This document shows, one piece after another, positions 1 through 13,638 of a stretch of DNA of 64,000 nt (within the stretch, counting starts at the first letter, position 1; each line of letters begins with the position of its first letter). The stretch is from Reticulitermes speratus (Eukaryota; Arthropoda; Insecta; Blattodea; Rhinotermitidae). Made by a program: the position numbers and the translations under genes. Under the pieces are notes generated by a model that ran no database searches, was not told where the DNA came from, and saw nothing but the letters and a program-made list of their open reading frames with translations. The DNA lies in NCBI GenBank assembly GCA_021186555.1, contig JAJKFL010000004.1, positions 39,160,351 through 39,224,350 on the forward strand, read 5' to 3'.

Positions 1-957
1 AAGACGTAAAATATATAGCCTGAGGTCATCACCCCTTTACCCCCGAAATGAAAATTTCTATGTGAGCACTTGAAACCGAAGTCTTTCATTATATTCTTAT
101 TTACTGCATGTGAACCTGGCGGATAGAACCTTGGAGAGGAATAAAGAAAGAAACAGAACGGGATAAAGGGAGCAAAGAAACAAAATAGAGAAGAAAGAAA
201 GAAAGAAATAAAGAAAAAAGGCCTTAGCGTCTGTTTTGTCCGAAGCCTTCTCTGATTTGAGACAGAGATTATTGAACGAGGGGCACCAAAAAATAAAACA
301 GAATCACATTGGGCGCCATGTGATGGAGAAGGAAATCTCAAAGCGCTGGGGGATTTATCGGAGTTACAAATCACATTCACCCTCCACAACTGCGATGTGA
401 TCGACTTTTCAGTTCCACGAAGTGGGGAAATTCTCCAAAGTATTTAGTGAGTCTTTCAAATGCAATAGCAGAACGTGCGCGGACTTTCAAATCGGAAGGG
501 AAACAAAAAAGACTAAAGTCACTGCAGGTCATCTGTTAGTTTTTGGTCAATGGGACTTTCAAGAGGCAGGCTACGAGCGAGTAACTTGAAAATAGATAAA
601 AATAGCGGATTGGTGGGCGAAACAATACTAGTACTTTCCCATTGCCGCGTCGCGTAAAGGAGTAGGTCCGTCAGTCAGCTCCACTAGGTTTTACACTGGC
701 CAAATCTGACAAACAAACTACACTAAAGTGTCTTCACGTTATATTCACATTCACAATGGCCCAACTATTATCTGTAAAGATTATAGTGGACAAAGTGACT
801 GAATAAATACTAGGAACGAAGCGACTTCACAAAAGATGCAAACTTATTTATTTATTAACAAAAGAGTGCGATAACAAATTTACTGGAAATGTCTGTCAGT
901 AGTTACGGAGGTGAAACACGTCGTCTCCAGAATAAGTGTGTTATTTAACGACGCTCT
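1..957. other. Unannotated left flank, no gene seen
   Basis: No convincing coding frame or known repeat was seen. A purine-rich stretch with gaaa steps lies at about 180-225. The sequence appears unique up to the edge of the large satellite. Confidence 0.5.
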
Positions 958-967
958 CAATTGCTAT

Positions 968-3900
968 GATTATACAGCGTTGGTGGTAGATGATGAATGA
1001 GAATGGAGCATTGGTGGAATGATACTGTCAGGGGAAACTGAAGTACTGGGAGAGAAACATTATACAGCGTTGGTGGTAGATGTATGAATGAGAATGGAGC
1101 ATGGTGGAATGATACTGACAGGGGAAAACTGAAGTACTGGGAGAGAAACATTATACAGCGTGGTGGTAGATGTATGAATGAGTATGGAGCATTGGTGGAA
1201 TGATACTGACAGGGGAAACTGAAGTACTGGGACAGAAACATTATACAGCGTTGGTGGTAGATGTATGAATGAGTATGGAGCATTGGTGGAATGATACTGA
1301 CAGGGGAAACTGAAGTACTGGGAGAAAAACATTATACAGCGTTGGTGGTAGATGTATGAATGAGTATGGAGCGTTGGTGGAATGATACTGACAGGGGAAA
1401 CTGAAGTACTGGGAGAGAAACATTATACAGCGTTGGTGGTAGATGAATGAATGAGTATGGAGCGATGGTGGAATGATACTGACAGGGGAAACTGAAGTAC
1501 TGGGAGAGAAACATTATACAGCGTGGGTGGTAGATGTATGATTGAGTATGGAGCATTTGGTGGAATGATACTGACAGGGGAAACTGAAGTACTGGGAGAG
1601 AAACATTATACAGCGTTGGTGGTAGATGTATGAATGAGAATGGAGCATTGGTGGAATGATACTGACAGGGGAAACTGAAGTACTGGGAGAGAAAACATTA
1701 TACAGCGTGGGTGGTAGATGTATGAATGAGTATGGAGCATTGGTGGAATGATACTGACAGGGGAAACTGAAGTACTGGGAGAGAAAATTATACAGCGTGG
1801 TGGTAGATGTATGAATGAGTATGGAGCATTGGTGGAATGATACTGACAGGGGAAACTGAAGTACTGGGAGAGAAACATTATACAGCGTGGGTGGTAGATG
1901 TATGAATGAGTATGGAGCATTGGTGGAATGATACTGACAGGGGAAACTGAAGTACTGGGAGAGAAACATTATACAGCGTTGGTGCTAGATGTATGAATGA
2001 GAATGGAGCATTGGTGGAATGATACTGACAGGGGAAAACTGAAGTACTGGGAGAGAAACATTATACAGCGTGGGTGGTAGATGTATGAATGAGTATGGAG
2101 CATTGGTGGAATGATACTGACAGGGGAAACTGAAGTACTGGGAGAGAAACATTATACAGCGTGGTGGTAGATGTATGAATGAGTATGGAGCGTTGGTGGA
2201 ATGATACTGACAGGGGAAACTGAAGTACTGGGAGAGAAACATTATACAGCGTTGGTGGTAGATGTATGAATGAGTATGGAGCGTTGGTGGAATGATACTG
2301 ACAGGGGAAAACTGAAGTACTGGGAGAGAAACATTATACAGCGTTGGTGGTAGATGTATGAATGAGTATGGAGCGTTGGTGGAATGATACTGACAGGGGA
2401 AAACTGAAGTACTGGGAGAGAAACATTATACAGCGTTGGTGGTAGATGTATGAATGAGTATGGAGCATTGGTGGAATGATACTGACAGGGGAAACTGAAG
2501 TACTGGGAGAGAAACATTATACAGCGTTGGTGGTAGATGGATGAATAGTAGCAATGGTGGAATGATACTGACAGGGGAAACTGAAGTACTGGGAGAGAAA
2601 CATTATACAGTGTTGGTGGTAGATGTATGAATGAGTATGGAGCATTGGTGGAATGATACTGACAGGAAAAACTGAAGTACTGGGAGAGAAACATTGACAG
2701 CGTTGGTGGTAGATGTATGAATGAGTATGGAGCGTTGGTGGAATGATACTGACAGGGGAAAACTGAAGTACTGGGAGAGAAACATTATACAGCGTTGGTG
2801 GTAGATGTATGAATGAGTATGGAGCATTGGTGGAATGATACTGACAGGGGAAAACTGAAGTACTGGGAGAGAAACATTATACAGCGTTGGTGGTAGATGT
2901 ATGAATGAGTATGGAGCATTGGTGGAATGATACTGACAGGGGAAACTGAAGTACTGGGAGAGAAACATTATACAGCGTTGGTGGTAGATGTATGAATGAG
3001 TATGGAGCATTGGTGGAATGATACTGACAGGGGAAACTGAAGTACTGGGAGAGAAACATTATACAGCGTTGGTGGTAGATGTATGAATGAGTATGGAGCA
3101 TTGGTGGAATGATACTGACAGGGGAAACTGAAGTACTGGGAGAGAAACATTATACAGCGTTGGTGGTAGATGTATGAATGAGTATGGAGCATTGGTGGAA
3201 TGATACTGACAGGGGAAACTGAAGTACTGGGAGAGAAACATTATACAGCGTTGGTGGTAGATGTATGAATGAGTATGGAGCATTGGTGGAATGATACTGA
3301 CAGGGGAAAACTGAAGTACTGGGAGAGAAACATTATACAGCGTTGGTGGTAGATGTATGAATGAGTATGGAGCATTGGTGGAATGATACTGACAGGGGAA
3401 ACTGAAGTACTGGGAGAGAAACATTATAAGCGTTGGTGGTAGATGTATGAATGAGTATGGAGCATTGGTGGAATGATACTGACAGGGGAAACTGAAGTAC
3501 TGGGAGAGAAACATTATACAGCGTTGGTGGTAGATGTATGAATGAGTATGGAGCATTGGTGGAATGATACTGACAGGGGAAAACTGAAGTACTGGGAGAG
3601 AAACATTATACAGCGTTGGTGGTAGATGTATGAATGAGTATGGAGCATTGGTGGAATGATACTGACAGGGGAAACTGAAGTACTGGGAGAGAAACATTAT
3701 ACAGCGTTGGTGGTAGATGTATGAATGAGTATGGAGCATTGGTGGAATGATACTGACAGGGGAAACTGAAGTACTGGGAGAGAAACATTATACAGCGTTG
3801 GTGGTAGATGTATGAATGAGTATGGAGCTTGGTGGAATGATACTGACAGGGGAAAACTGAAGTACTGGAGAGAAACATTATAACAGCGTTGGTGGTAGAT

Positions 3901-6900
3901 GTATGAATGAGTATGGAGCATTGGTGGAATGATACTGACAGGGGAAAAATGAAGTACTGGGAGAGAAACATTATACAGCGTTGGTGGTAGATGTATGAAT
4001 GAGTATGGAGCATTGGTGGAATGATACTGACAGGGGAAACTGAAGTACTGGGAGAGAAACATTATACAGCGTTGGTGGTAGATGTATGAATGAGTATGGA
4101 GCATTGGTGGAATGATACTGACAGGGGAAACTGAAGTACTGGGAGAGAAACATTATACAGCGTTGGTGGTAGATGTATGAATGAGTATGGAGCATTGGTG
4201 GAATGATACTGACAGGGGAAACTGAAGTAACTGGGAGAGAAACATTATACAGCGTTGGTGGTAGATGTATGAATGAGTATGGAGCATTGGTGGAATGATA
4301 CTGACAGGGGAAAACTGAAGTACTGGGAGAGAAACATTAATACAGCGTTGGTGGTAGATGTATGAATGAGTATGGAGCATTGGTGGAATGATACTGACAG
4401 GGGAAACTGAAGTACTGGGAGAGAAACATTATACAGCGTTGGTGGTAGATGTATGAATGAGTATGGAGCATTGGTGGAATGATACTGACAGGGAAAACTG
4501 AAGTACTGGGAGAGAAACATTATACAGCGTTGGTGGTAGATGTATGAATGAGTATGGAGCAATGGTGGAATGATACTGACAGGGGAAACTGAAGTACTGG
4601 GAGAGAAACATTATACAGCGTTGGTGGTAGATGTATGAATGAGTATGGAGCATTGGTGGAATGATACTGACAGGGGAAACTGAAGTACTGGGAGAGAAAC
4701 ATTATACAGCGTTGGTGGTAGATGTATGAATGAGTATGGAGCATTGGTGGAATGATACTGACAGGGGAAACTGAAGTACTGGGAGAGAAACATTAACAGC
4801 GTTGGTGGTAGATGTATGAATGAGTATGGAGCATTGTGGAATGATACTGACAGGGAAAACTGAAGTACTGGGAGAGAAAATTATAAGCTTGGTGGTAGAT
4901 GGATGAATGAGTATGGAGCATTGGTGTAATGATACTGACAGGGGAAACGAAGTACTGGGAGAGAAACATTATAAGCTTGGTGGTAGATGATGAATGAGTA
5001 TGGAGCATTGGTGAATGATACTGACAGGGGAAACTGAAGTACTGGGAGAGAAACATTATAAGCGTTGGTGGTAGATGTATGAATGAGTATGGAGCTGGTG
5101 GAATGATATGACAGGGGAAACTGAAGTACTGGGAGAGAAACATTATACAGCGTTGGTGGTAGATGTATGAATGAGTATGGAGATTGGTGGAATGATACTG
5201 ACAGGGGAAACTGAAGTACTGGGAGAGAAACATTATAAGCTTGGTGGTAGATGTATGAATGAGTATGGAGCATTGGTGGAATGATACTGACAGGGGAAAC
5301 TGAAGTACTGGGAGAGAAACATTATAAAGCTTGGTGGTAGATGTATGAATGAGTATGGAGCATTGGTGGAATGATACTGACAGGGGAAAACTGAAGTACT
5401 GGGAGAGAAACATTATACAGCGTTGGTGGTAGATGATGAATGAGTATGGAGCATGGTGGAATGATACTGACAGGGGAAACTGAAGTACTGGGAGAGAAAC
5501 ATTATAAAGCATTGGTGGTAGATGGATGAATGAGTATGGAGCATTGGTGAATGATACTGACAGGGGAAACTGAAGTACTGGAGAGAAACATTATAAAGCT
5601 TGGTGGTAGATGTATGAATGAGTATGGAGCATTGGTGGAATGATACTGACAGGGGAAACTGAAGTACTGGGAAAAACATTATACAGCGTTGGTGGTAGAT
5701 GATGAATGAGTATGGAGCGATTGGTGGAATGATACTGACAGGGGAAACTGAAGTACTGGGAGAGAAACATTTAACAGCGTTGGTGGTAGATGATGAATGA
5801 GTATGGAGCATTGTGGAATGATACTGACAGGGGAAACTGAAGTACTGGGAGAAAACATTATACAGCGTTGGTGGTAGATGATGAATGAGTATGGAGCTTG
5901 TGGAATGATACTGACAGGGGAAATGAAGTACTGGGAGAAAAACATTATCAGCGTTGGTGGTAGATGTATGAATGAGTATGGAGCATGGTGGAATGATACT
6001 GACAGGGGAAACTGAAGTACTGGGAGAGAAACATTATACAGCGTTGGTGGTAGATGTATGAATGAGTATGGACATTGGTGGAATGATACTGACAGGGGAA
6101 ACTGAAGTACTGGGAGAGAAACATTATACAGCGTTGGTGGTAGATGTATGAATGAGTATGGAGCATTGGTGGAATGATACTGACAGGGAAACTGAAGTAC
6201 TGGGAGGAAACATTATACAGCGTTGGTGGTAGATGATGAATGAGTATGGAGCATTGGTGGAATGATACTGACAGGGGAAACTGAAGTACTGGGAGAGAAA
6301 CATTATACAGCGTTGGTGGTAGATGTATGAATGGTATGGAGCATTGGTGGAATGATACTGACAGGGGAAACTGAAGTACTGGGAGAGAAACATTATACAG
6401 CGTTGGTGGTAGATGAATGAATGAGTATGGAGAATTGGTGGAATGATACTGACAGGGGAAATGAAGTACTGGGAGAGAAACATTATACAGCGTTGGTGGT
6501 AGATGTATGAATGAGTATGGAGCAATGGTGGAATGATACTGACAGGGGAAACTGAAGTACTGGGAGAGAAACATTATACAGCGTTGGTGGTAGATGTATG
6601 AATGAGTATGGAGCATTGGTGGAATGATACTGACAGGGGAAACTGAAGTACTGGGAGAGAAACATTATACAGCGTTGGTGGTAGATGTATGAATGAGTAT
6701 GGAGCATTGGTGGAATGATACTGACAGGGGAAACTGAAGTACTGGGAGAGAAACATTATACAGCGTTGGTGGTAGATGTATGAATGAGTATGGAGCATTG
6801 GTGGAATGATACTGACAGGGGAAACTGAAGTACTGGGAGAGAAACATTATACAGCGTTGGTGGTAGATGTATGAATGAGTATGGAGCATTGGTGGAATGA

Positions 6901-9900
6901 TACTGACAGGGGAAACTGAAGTACTGGGAGAGAAACATTATACAGCGTTGGTGGTAGATGTTGAATGAGTATGGAGCATTGGTGGAATGATACTGACAGG
7001 GGAAACTGAAGTACTGGAGAGAAACATTATACAGCGTTGGTGGTAGATGTATGAATGAGTATGGAGCAATTGGTGGAATGATACTGACAGGGGAAACTGA
7101 AGTACTGGGAGAGAAACATTATACAGCGTTGGTGGTAGATGTATGAATGAGTATGGAGCATTGGTGGAATGATACTGACAGGGGAAACTGAAGTACTGGG
7201 AGAGAAACATTATACAGCGTTGGTGGTAGATGTATGAATGAGTATGGAGCATTGGTGGAATGATACTGACAGGGGAAACTGAAGTACTGGGAGAGAAACA
7301 TTATACAGCGTTGGTGGTAGATGTATGAATGAGTATGGAGCATTGGTGGAATGATACTGACAGGGGAAACTGAAGTACTGGGAGAGAAACATTATACAGC
7401 GTTGGTGGTAGATGTATGAATGAGTATGGAGCATTGGTGGAATGATACTGACAGGGGAAACTGAAGTACTGGGAGAGAAACATTATACAGCGTTGTGGTA
7501 GATGTATGAATGAGTATGGAGCATTGGTGGAATGATACTGACAGGGAAACTGAAGTACTGGGAGAGAAACATTATACAGCGTTGGTGGTAGATGTATGAA
7601 TGAGTATGGAGCATTGGTGGAATGATACTGACAGGGGAAACTGAAGTACTGGGAGAGAAACATTATACAGCGTTGGTGGTAGATGTATGAATGAGTATGG
7701 AGCATTGGTGGAATGATACTGACAGGGGAAAACTGAAGTACTGGGAGAGAAACATTATACAGCGTTGGTGGTAGATGTATGAATGAGTATGGAGCATTGG
7801 TGGAATGATACTGACAGGGGAAAACTGAAGTACTGGGAGAGAAACATTATACAGCGTTGGTGGTAGATGTATGAATGAGTATGGAGCATTGGTGGAATGA
7901 TACTGACAGGGGAAACTGAAGTACTGGGAGAGAAACATTATACAGCGTTGGTGGTAGATGTATGAATGAGTATGGAGCATTGGTGGAATGATACTGACAG
8001 GGGAAACTGAAGTACTGGGAGAGAAACATTATACAGCGTTGGTGGTAGATGTATGAATGAGTATGGAGCATTGGTGGAATGATACTGACAGGGGAAACTG
8101 AAGTACTGGGAGAGAAACATTATACAGCGTTGGTGGTAGATGTATGAATGAGTATGGAGCATTGGTGGAATGATACTGACAGGGGAAACTGAAGTACTGG
8201 GAGAGAAACATTATACAGCGTTGGTGGTAGATGATGAATGAGTATGGAGCATTGGTGGAATGATACTGACAGGGGAAAACTGAAGTACTGGAGAGAGAAA
8301 CATTATACAGCGTTGGTGGTAGATGTATGAATGAGTATGGAGCTTGGTGGAATGATACTGACAGGGGAAACTGAAGTACTGGGAGAGAAACATTATACAG
8401 CGTTGGTGGTAGATGTATGAATGAGTATGGAGCATTGGTGGAATGATACTGACAGGGGAAACTGAAGTACTGGGAGAGAAACATTATACAGCGTTGGTGG
8501 TAGATGTATGAATGAGTATGGAGCATGGTGGAATGATACTGACAGGGGAAAACTGAAGTACTGGGAGAGAAACATTATACAGCGTTGGTGGTAGATGATG
8601 AATGAGTATGGAGCATTGGTGGAATGATACTGACAGGGGAAACTGAAGTACTGGGAGAGAAACATTATACAGCGTTGGTGGTAGATGTATGAATGAGTAT
8701 GGAGCATTGGTGGAATGATACTGACAGGGGAAACTGAAGTACTGGGAGAGAAACATTATACAAGCGTTGGTGGTAGATGTATGAATGAGTATGGAGCATT
8801 GGTGGAATGATACTGACAGGGGAAAACTGAAGTACTGGGAGAGAAACATTATACAGCGTTGGTGGTAGATGAATGAATGAGTATGGAGCATTGGTGGAAT
8901 GATACTGACAGGGAAACTGAAGTACTGGGAGAGAAACATTATAAAGCGTTGGTGGTAGATGTATGAATGAGTATGGAGCATTGGTGGAATGATACTGACA
9001 GGGGAAACTGAAGTACTGGGAGAGAAACATTATAAAGCGTTGGTGGTAGATGGATGAATGAGTATGGAGCATTGGTGGAATCATACTGACAGGGGAAAAC
9101 TGAAGTACTGGGAGAGAAACATTATCAGCGTTGGTGGTAGATGAATGAATGAGTATGGAGCGTTGGTGGAATGATACTGACAGGGGAAACTGAAGTACTG
9201 GGAGAGAAACATTATACAGCGTTGGTGGTAGATGATGAATGAGTATGGAGCATTGGTGGAATGATACTGACAGGGGAAACTGAAGTACTGGGAGAGAAAC
9301 ATTATACAGCGTTGGTGGTAGATGATGAATGAGTATGGAGCTTGTGGAATGATACTGACAGGGGAAAACTGAAGTACTGGGAGAAAACATTATACAGCGT
9401 TGGTGGTAGATGAATGAATGAGTATGGAGCGTTGGTGGAATGATACTGACAGGGGAAACTGAAGTACTGGGAGAGAAACATTATACAGCGTTGGTGGTAG
9501 ATGTATGAATGAGTATGGAGCATTGGTGGAATGATACTGACAGGGGAAACTGAAGTACTGGGAGAGAAACATTATACAGCGTTGGTGGTAGATGATGAAT
9601 GAGTATGGAGCATTGGTGGAATGATACTGACAGGGGAAAACTGAAGTACTGGGAGAAAACATTATACAGCGTTGGTGGTAGATGAATGAATGAGTATGGA
9701 GCGTTGATGGAATGATACTGACAGGGAAAAATGAAGTACTGGGAGAAAAACATTAAACAGCGTTGATGGTAGATGAATGAATGAGTATGGAGCGTTGGTG
9801 GAATGATACTGACAGGGGAAAACTGAAGTACTGGGAGAGAAACATTATAAAGCATTGGTGGTAGATGGATGAATGAGTATGGAGCATTGGTGGAATGATA

Positions 9901-10360
9901 CTGACAGGGGAAAACTGAAGTACTGGGAGAGAAACATTATACAGTGTTGGTGGTAGATGAATGAATGAGTATGGAGCATTGGTGGAATGATACTGACAGG
10001 GGAAAACTGAAGTACTTGGAGAAAACATTATACAGCTTTGGTGGTAGATGAATGAAAGAGTATGGAGCATTGGTGGAATGATACTGACAGGGGAAAACTG
10101 AAGTACTGGGAGAGAAACATTATACAGCGTTGATGGTAGATGTATGACTGAGTATGGAGCATTGGTGGAATGATACTGACAGGGAAACTGAAGTACTGGG
10201 AGAGAAATATTATAAGCGTTGGTGGTAGATGTATGACTGAGTATGGAGCATTGGTGGAATGATACTGACAGGGGAAAACTGAAGTACTGGGAGAAAATAT
10301 TATATAGCGTTGTGGTAGATGTATGAATGAGTATGGAGCATTGGTGGAATGATACTGACA
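968..10360. repeat. 91-bp satellite array, about 103 copies, SINE-derived
   Basis: Head-to-tail monomers recur every 91 bp. Identical phases are seen, for example, at 2877, 2968 and 3059. About 55 bp of each monomer (ggagcattggtggaatgata, then the caggggaaactgaagtactg part) matches the middle of SINE-5 read on its minus strand. The other 36 bp (around gcgttggtggtagatg) have no source that I recognise. Two common variants differ by one A after the gggg run. Copies at 2880-3420 and 6500-7450 are almost identical, while 4790-5950 is full of single-base indels. Because 91 is not a multiple of three, minus-strand frames run through two to several monomers. Those frames are rich in His, Pro, Ser and Thr and are artefacts. 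Confidence 0.97.
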
Positions 10361-10445
10361 TATACAAAATCGAAGTTCTCGCTAAAAAGGAACTAGTCAC
10401 AATGCCACTTTGTACACCTAAATCCCACATGGACTGACCCTTGCC
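10361..10445 (-). mobile_element. SINE-5 remnant continuous with the satellite edge
   Basis: Directly after the last partial monomer the sequence aligns collinearly with SINE-5 on the minus strand. It includes the part reading aatgccactttgtacac and the end aatcccacatggactgaccc. In intact SINE-5 copies the same blocks follow the cggtggaatgaaattgacag part, in the same order and spacing. This is the unexpanded remainder of the SINE from which the 91-bp array grew. The pol III B box that would follow is degraded. Confidence 0.8.
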
Positions 10446-11154
10446 TTCCGAACAACTAGCAGTACGTCCATATCTCTGTCATTGTACTTGCAACCTTCAT
10501 ACAAATCCATACAAAGCAGCATTTTCCATTTTCTTGTCAATCCGGCGTGCGGTTACACTAAAAGCAAAGACGTTAGCCTACTACTGAAATTAATGAACCT
10601 AAAATTACGTAAGAATAAATTCTAAAGTAAGACTTTCTTCCTGGAATGCAGCACACATTACAACCATCTTCAGTGTCTCCCCTGGTACAGTACACTTATG
10701 TTCTGTTTCAACCAGCGAGCCTATCAGTCACACTCAGCCACAAAGTTCTTCCCTTCCAGTCCGATATGACATGTCTCCACACACACTGCAGTACATACCT
10801 ACTAGGTCTAATTAACGGAGGTGGCGGCAGGATTTCACGGTTGGCCACCGACAACAGATGTCACTGGCATAGCGGGTGCTCTTGACTGCTCTAACCGGTG
10901 AAGGGTTACTAAATCATCCCCTAGGGCGTGTGTGAGAGTGGCGAAGGGGTGGGAAGCCGCAACGGGGTGGCATATTCGCTTATGATTAACGCAACCTACT
11001 CAATAATTGAAATAGAATTGATGCTTGGTTGCACTCTGGATGGCGCAGGGCTAATTCGTTCCACTTTGAAAGATAAAACACGATGCGAATGCAATTGCCA
11101 CGCTACCTGGCTCTTATTTGGGGGTTGTCAATCCTCTGGTGTAAAACTGTATGT
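10446..11154. other. No gene seen
   Basis: Short frames exist but have no recognisable domain. Sequence near 10920-10970 is G-rich. I could not assign this stretch. Confidence 0.4.
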
Positions 11155-11478
11155 CTGGATTGATCTGGCTTAGGATAGGGACAGGTGACGGGCTGTTGTG
11201 AGTGCGGTAATGAACCTTCGGGTTCCATAAAACGCGGGGAATTTCTTGACTAGCTGACGACCTGTTAGCTTCTCAAGAAGGACTCTGCTCCATGGAGTTA
11301 GTTATTAGTTAGTTAGTTAGTTAGTTAGTTTTAATACAGGTATGGGATCTTTTGCTCAGGATAGGGACAGGTTGCGGGCTCTTGTGAGTGCGGTAATGAA
11401 CTTCGGGTTCTATAAAACGCGGGGAATTTCTTGACTAGCTGACGACCTGTTAGCTCTCAAGAAGACTCTGCTCCATGG

Positions 11479-11511
<33 letters not shown>

Positions 11512-11676
11512 TAATACAGGTATGGGATCTTTGCTCAGGATAGGGACAGGTTGCGGTCTTGTGAGTGCGGTAATGAACCTTCGGGTTCTATAAAACGCGG
11601 GGAATTTCTTGACTAGCTGACGACCTGTTAGCTTCTCAAGAAGGACTCTGCTCATGAGTTAGTTAGTTAGTTAGTT
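11155..11676 (+). mobile_element. Three tandem copies of the LINE-A 3' end
   Basis: Three units start near 11155, 11345 and 11527, about 181-186 bp apart. Each holds the LINE-A terminal segment (aggatagggacaggt, gaaccttcgggttc, aaaacgcggggaatttcttg) followed by an (AGTT)n tail. A linker with ttaatacaggtatggg joins one unit to the next. The same terminal segment follows the reverse-transcriptase C-terminal frame at 26855-27488. No coding capacity remains. Confidence 0.85.
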
Positions 11677-12082
11677 ATAATTGTAGTGAGTGAATGAGTG
11701 AGAGAGTGAGTCATGCAATCATTGTCATGGCAACCAACGTTCCAGAGTTGTCTGTTCTCTGTGAGGTACGAGTTAATTGCAAATAAACAGTGTTTATAAT
11801 TGTGACAGACTGTGTTCTTCGTGACGTATGGGATAAGGCTGTACAAACAGTTGAGCATCGAGCATTTCAAGCAACAAAGAGCAACCAGATGGCAGCACTT
11901 ATCTAGATAAAATTAACGCTTGGCTACGTAAAAGACTAAACAAAGGAGCGATGAGAGAACCGTGGAGTAGCGCGTGAATATAAAGGCAGCCCGTCGTATG
12001 ACGTCACGTGGCTAGTCATTATGAAGTAATTATGTTTCAAAATATAATATTTTAATATTTATTTATATTTCTTCAATATTAT
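11677..12082. other. No gene seen; short GAGT-rich stretch
   Basis: It begins with a degenerate gagt/gtga run at 11685-11712. The rest is apparently unique and becomes AT-rich toward 12030-12080. Confidence 0.4.
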
Positions 12083-12240
12083 CCTCCCCCAATCTATATC
12101 TGGGTCTTCCAAGTAACCTCTTTCTTTCAGGTTTCCCCACCAAAATCCTGTATGCATTTGTCTTCTTACTCAAACAGGCCACATGCCAGCCCATCACCTA
12201 CTCCCTGACTTAATCACCCGAAATATATCTGAAGGAGAGA
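12083..12240 (-). pseudogene. LINE-A fragment, antisense
   Basis: The reverse complement matches the LINE-A coding 3' region at about 27130-27265. Shared blocks are tgggtcttccaagt, ccccaccaaaatcctgtatg and cacccgaa. In LINE-A these encode the C-terminal segment that includes [16 protein letters not shown]. The copy is truncated at both ends and diverged. Confidence 0.7.
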
Positions 12241-12336
12241 GCAAGTGATGAAGCTCTTTATTAATCACCATGGAAGGACTAATATATATTACTTTTGCAC
12301 TAACACTAATTCCACTATTCAGATGTGAAAGAGCTA

Positions 12337-13390
12337 ACACCACAACCACAACCAACCACCACAACCACAACCACCACCACCACCACCACACAACCACACC
12401 ACCACCACCACAACCACCAACCACAACCACCACCACACAACCACCACCACCACAACCACCACCACCACAACCACCACCACCACACCACCACACCACAACC
12501 ACCACAACCACACCACCACCACCACCACAACACACCACCACACAACCACCACACGACACCACACACACCACAACACCACAACAACCCACACAACACACAC
12601 AACCACCACTCACCACACATCACCACCACCACCCACCATCACCACACACAACACCACAACAGTACCACCACAACACCACCACCCACAACCACCACAACAC
12701 CACAACCACATACACCACCACACAACACCACAACAGCTACACCACAACATACCACCACCACCACAACCACCACCACCACACAACACCACAACTACCACCA
12801 CAACCACCACCACCACACCACAACCACCACAACCACCACCACCACAACCACCACCACCACAACCACCACCACCACAACCACCACCACCAACAAACCACAA
12901 CCACCACCACCAAAATCACCACCACCACAACCACAACCACCACCACCACCATCACCACCACCACCACGACCACCACAACCACCACCACCACAACCACCAC
13001 CCCACCACCACAACCACAACCACCACCACCACAACCACCACCACCACCACCACCACCACAACCACAACCACCACCACCACAACCACCACCACCACAACCA
13101 CAACCACCACAACCACAACCACAACCACCACCACCACAACCACAACCACCACCACAACCACCACCACCACAACCACCACCACCACAACCACCACCACCAC
13201 AACCACCACCACAACCACCACCACCACAACCACCACCACCACCACCACCACAACCACCACCACCACAACCACAACCACCACCACCACAACCACCACCACC
13301 ACAACCACCACAACCACAACCACCACCACCACCACGACACCACCACAACCACCACCACCACCACCGCCACCACCACCACCACCACCACCA
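12337..13390. repeat. CCA/ACA-rich microsatellite, about 1.05 kb
   Basis: The plus strand is almost only C and A, in cac, cca and aac steps, with a few T or G interruptions. All three plus frames stay open over long distances, giving apparent His/Asn-, Thr- or Pro/Gln-rich proteins. The minus strand gives Val/Trp/Gly frames. This is expected of the repeat and is not evidence of a gene. The longest plus frame (12270-13625) starts with a hydrophobic stretch, but I see no promoter, splice or homology support. Confidence 0.95.
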
Positions 13391-13406
13391 TGGCCGCCGC
13401 CGCTGC

Positions 13407-13531
13407 CACAAACAGTATCACCACAAACAGTATCACCACAAACAGTATCACCACAAACAGTATCACCACAAACAGTATCACCACAAACAGTATCACCACA
13501 AACAGTATCACCACAAACAGTATCACCACAA
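13407..13531. repeat. 15-bp tandem array, about 8 copies
   Basis: The unit is acaaacagtatcacc, repeated without change next to the CCA microsatellite. It probably arose from that sequence, because caccaca is shared. Confidence 0.95.
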
Positions 13532-13605
13532 TGTATTCGTCTCCTTAGTCCGACAGCAAGGTGTGAGTCTTCATTTATGTATTTCAGATACTTTAGTTTC
13601 TACCA

Positions 13606-13638
13606 AAGATTGTCCGGTTTGCTAAACCGGACAATCTT
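13606..13638. repeat. Perfect 15-bp inverted repeat with 3-nt loop
   Basis: The left arm aagattgtccggttt and right arm aaaccggacaatctt surround gct. It would form a strong hairpin. No terminator-like T run follows, and the function is unknown. Confidence 0.85.

Noticed and set aside
957..10430. Some 50 minus-strand open frames of 60-241 codons rich in His, Ser, Pro and Tyr
   Set aside because: They are three-frame read-through of the 91-bp satellite, repeat the same peptide, and start wherever a monomer supplies ATG. One continues into SINE sequence at 10361-10430.
12194..13529. Minus-strand Val/Gly/Trp/Cys-rich frames over the CCA microsatellite
   Set aside because: Direct consequence of a GGT/TGG/GTG repeat; no domain and no non-repeat part of note.
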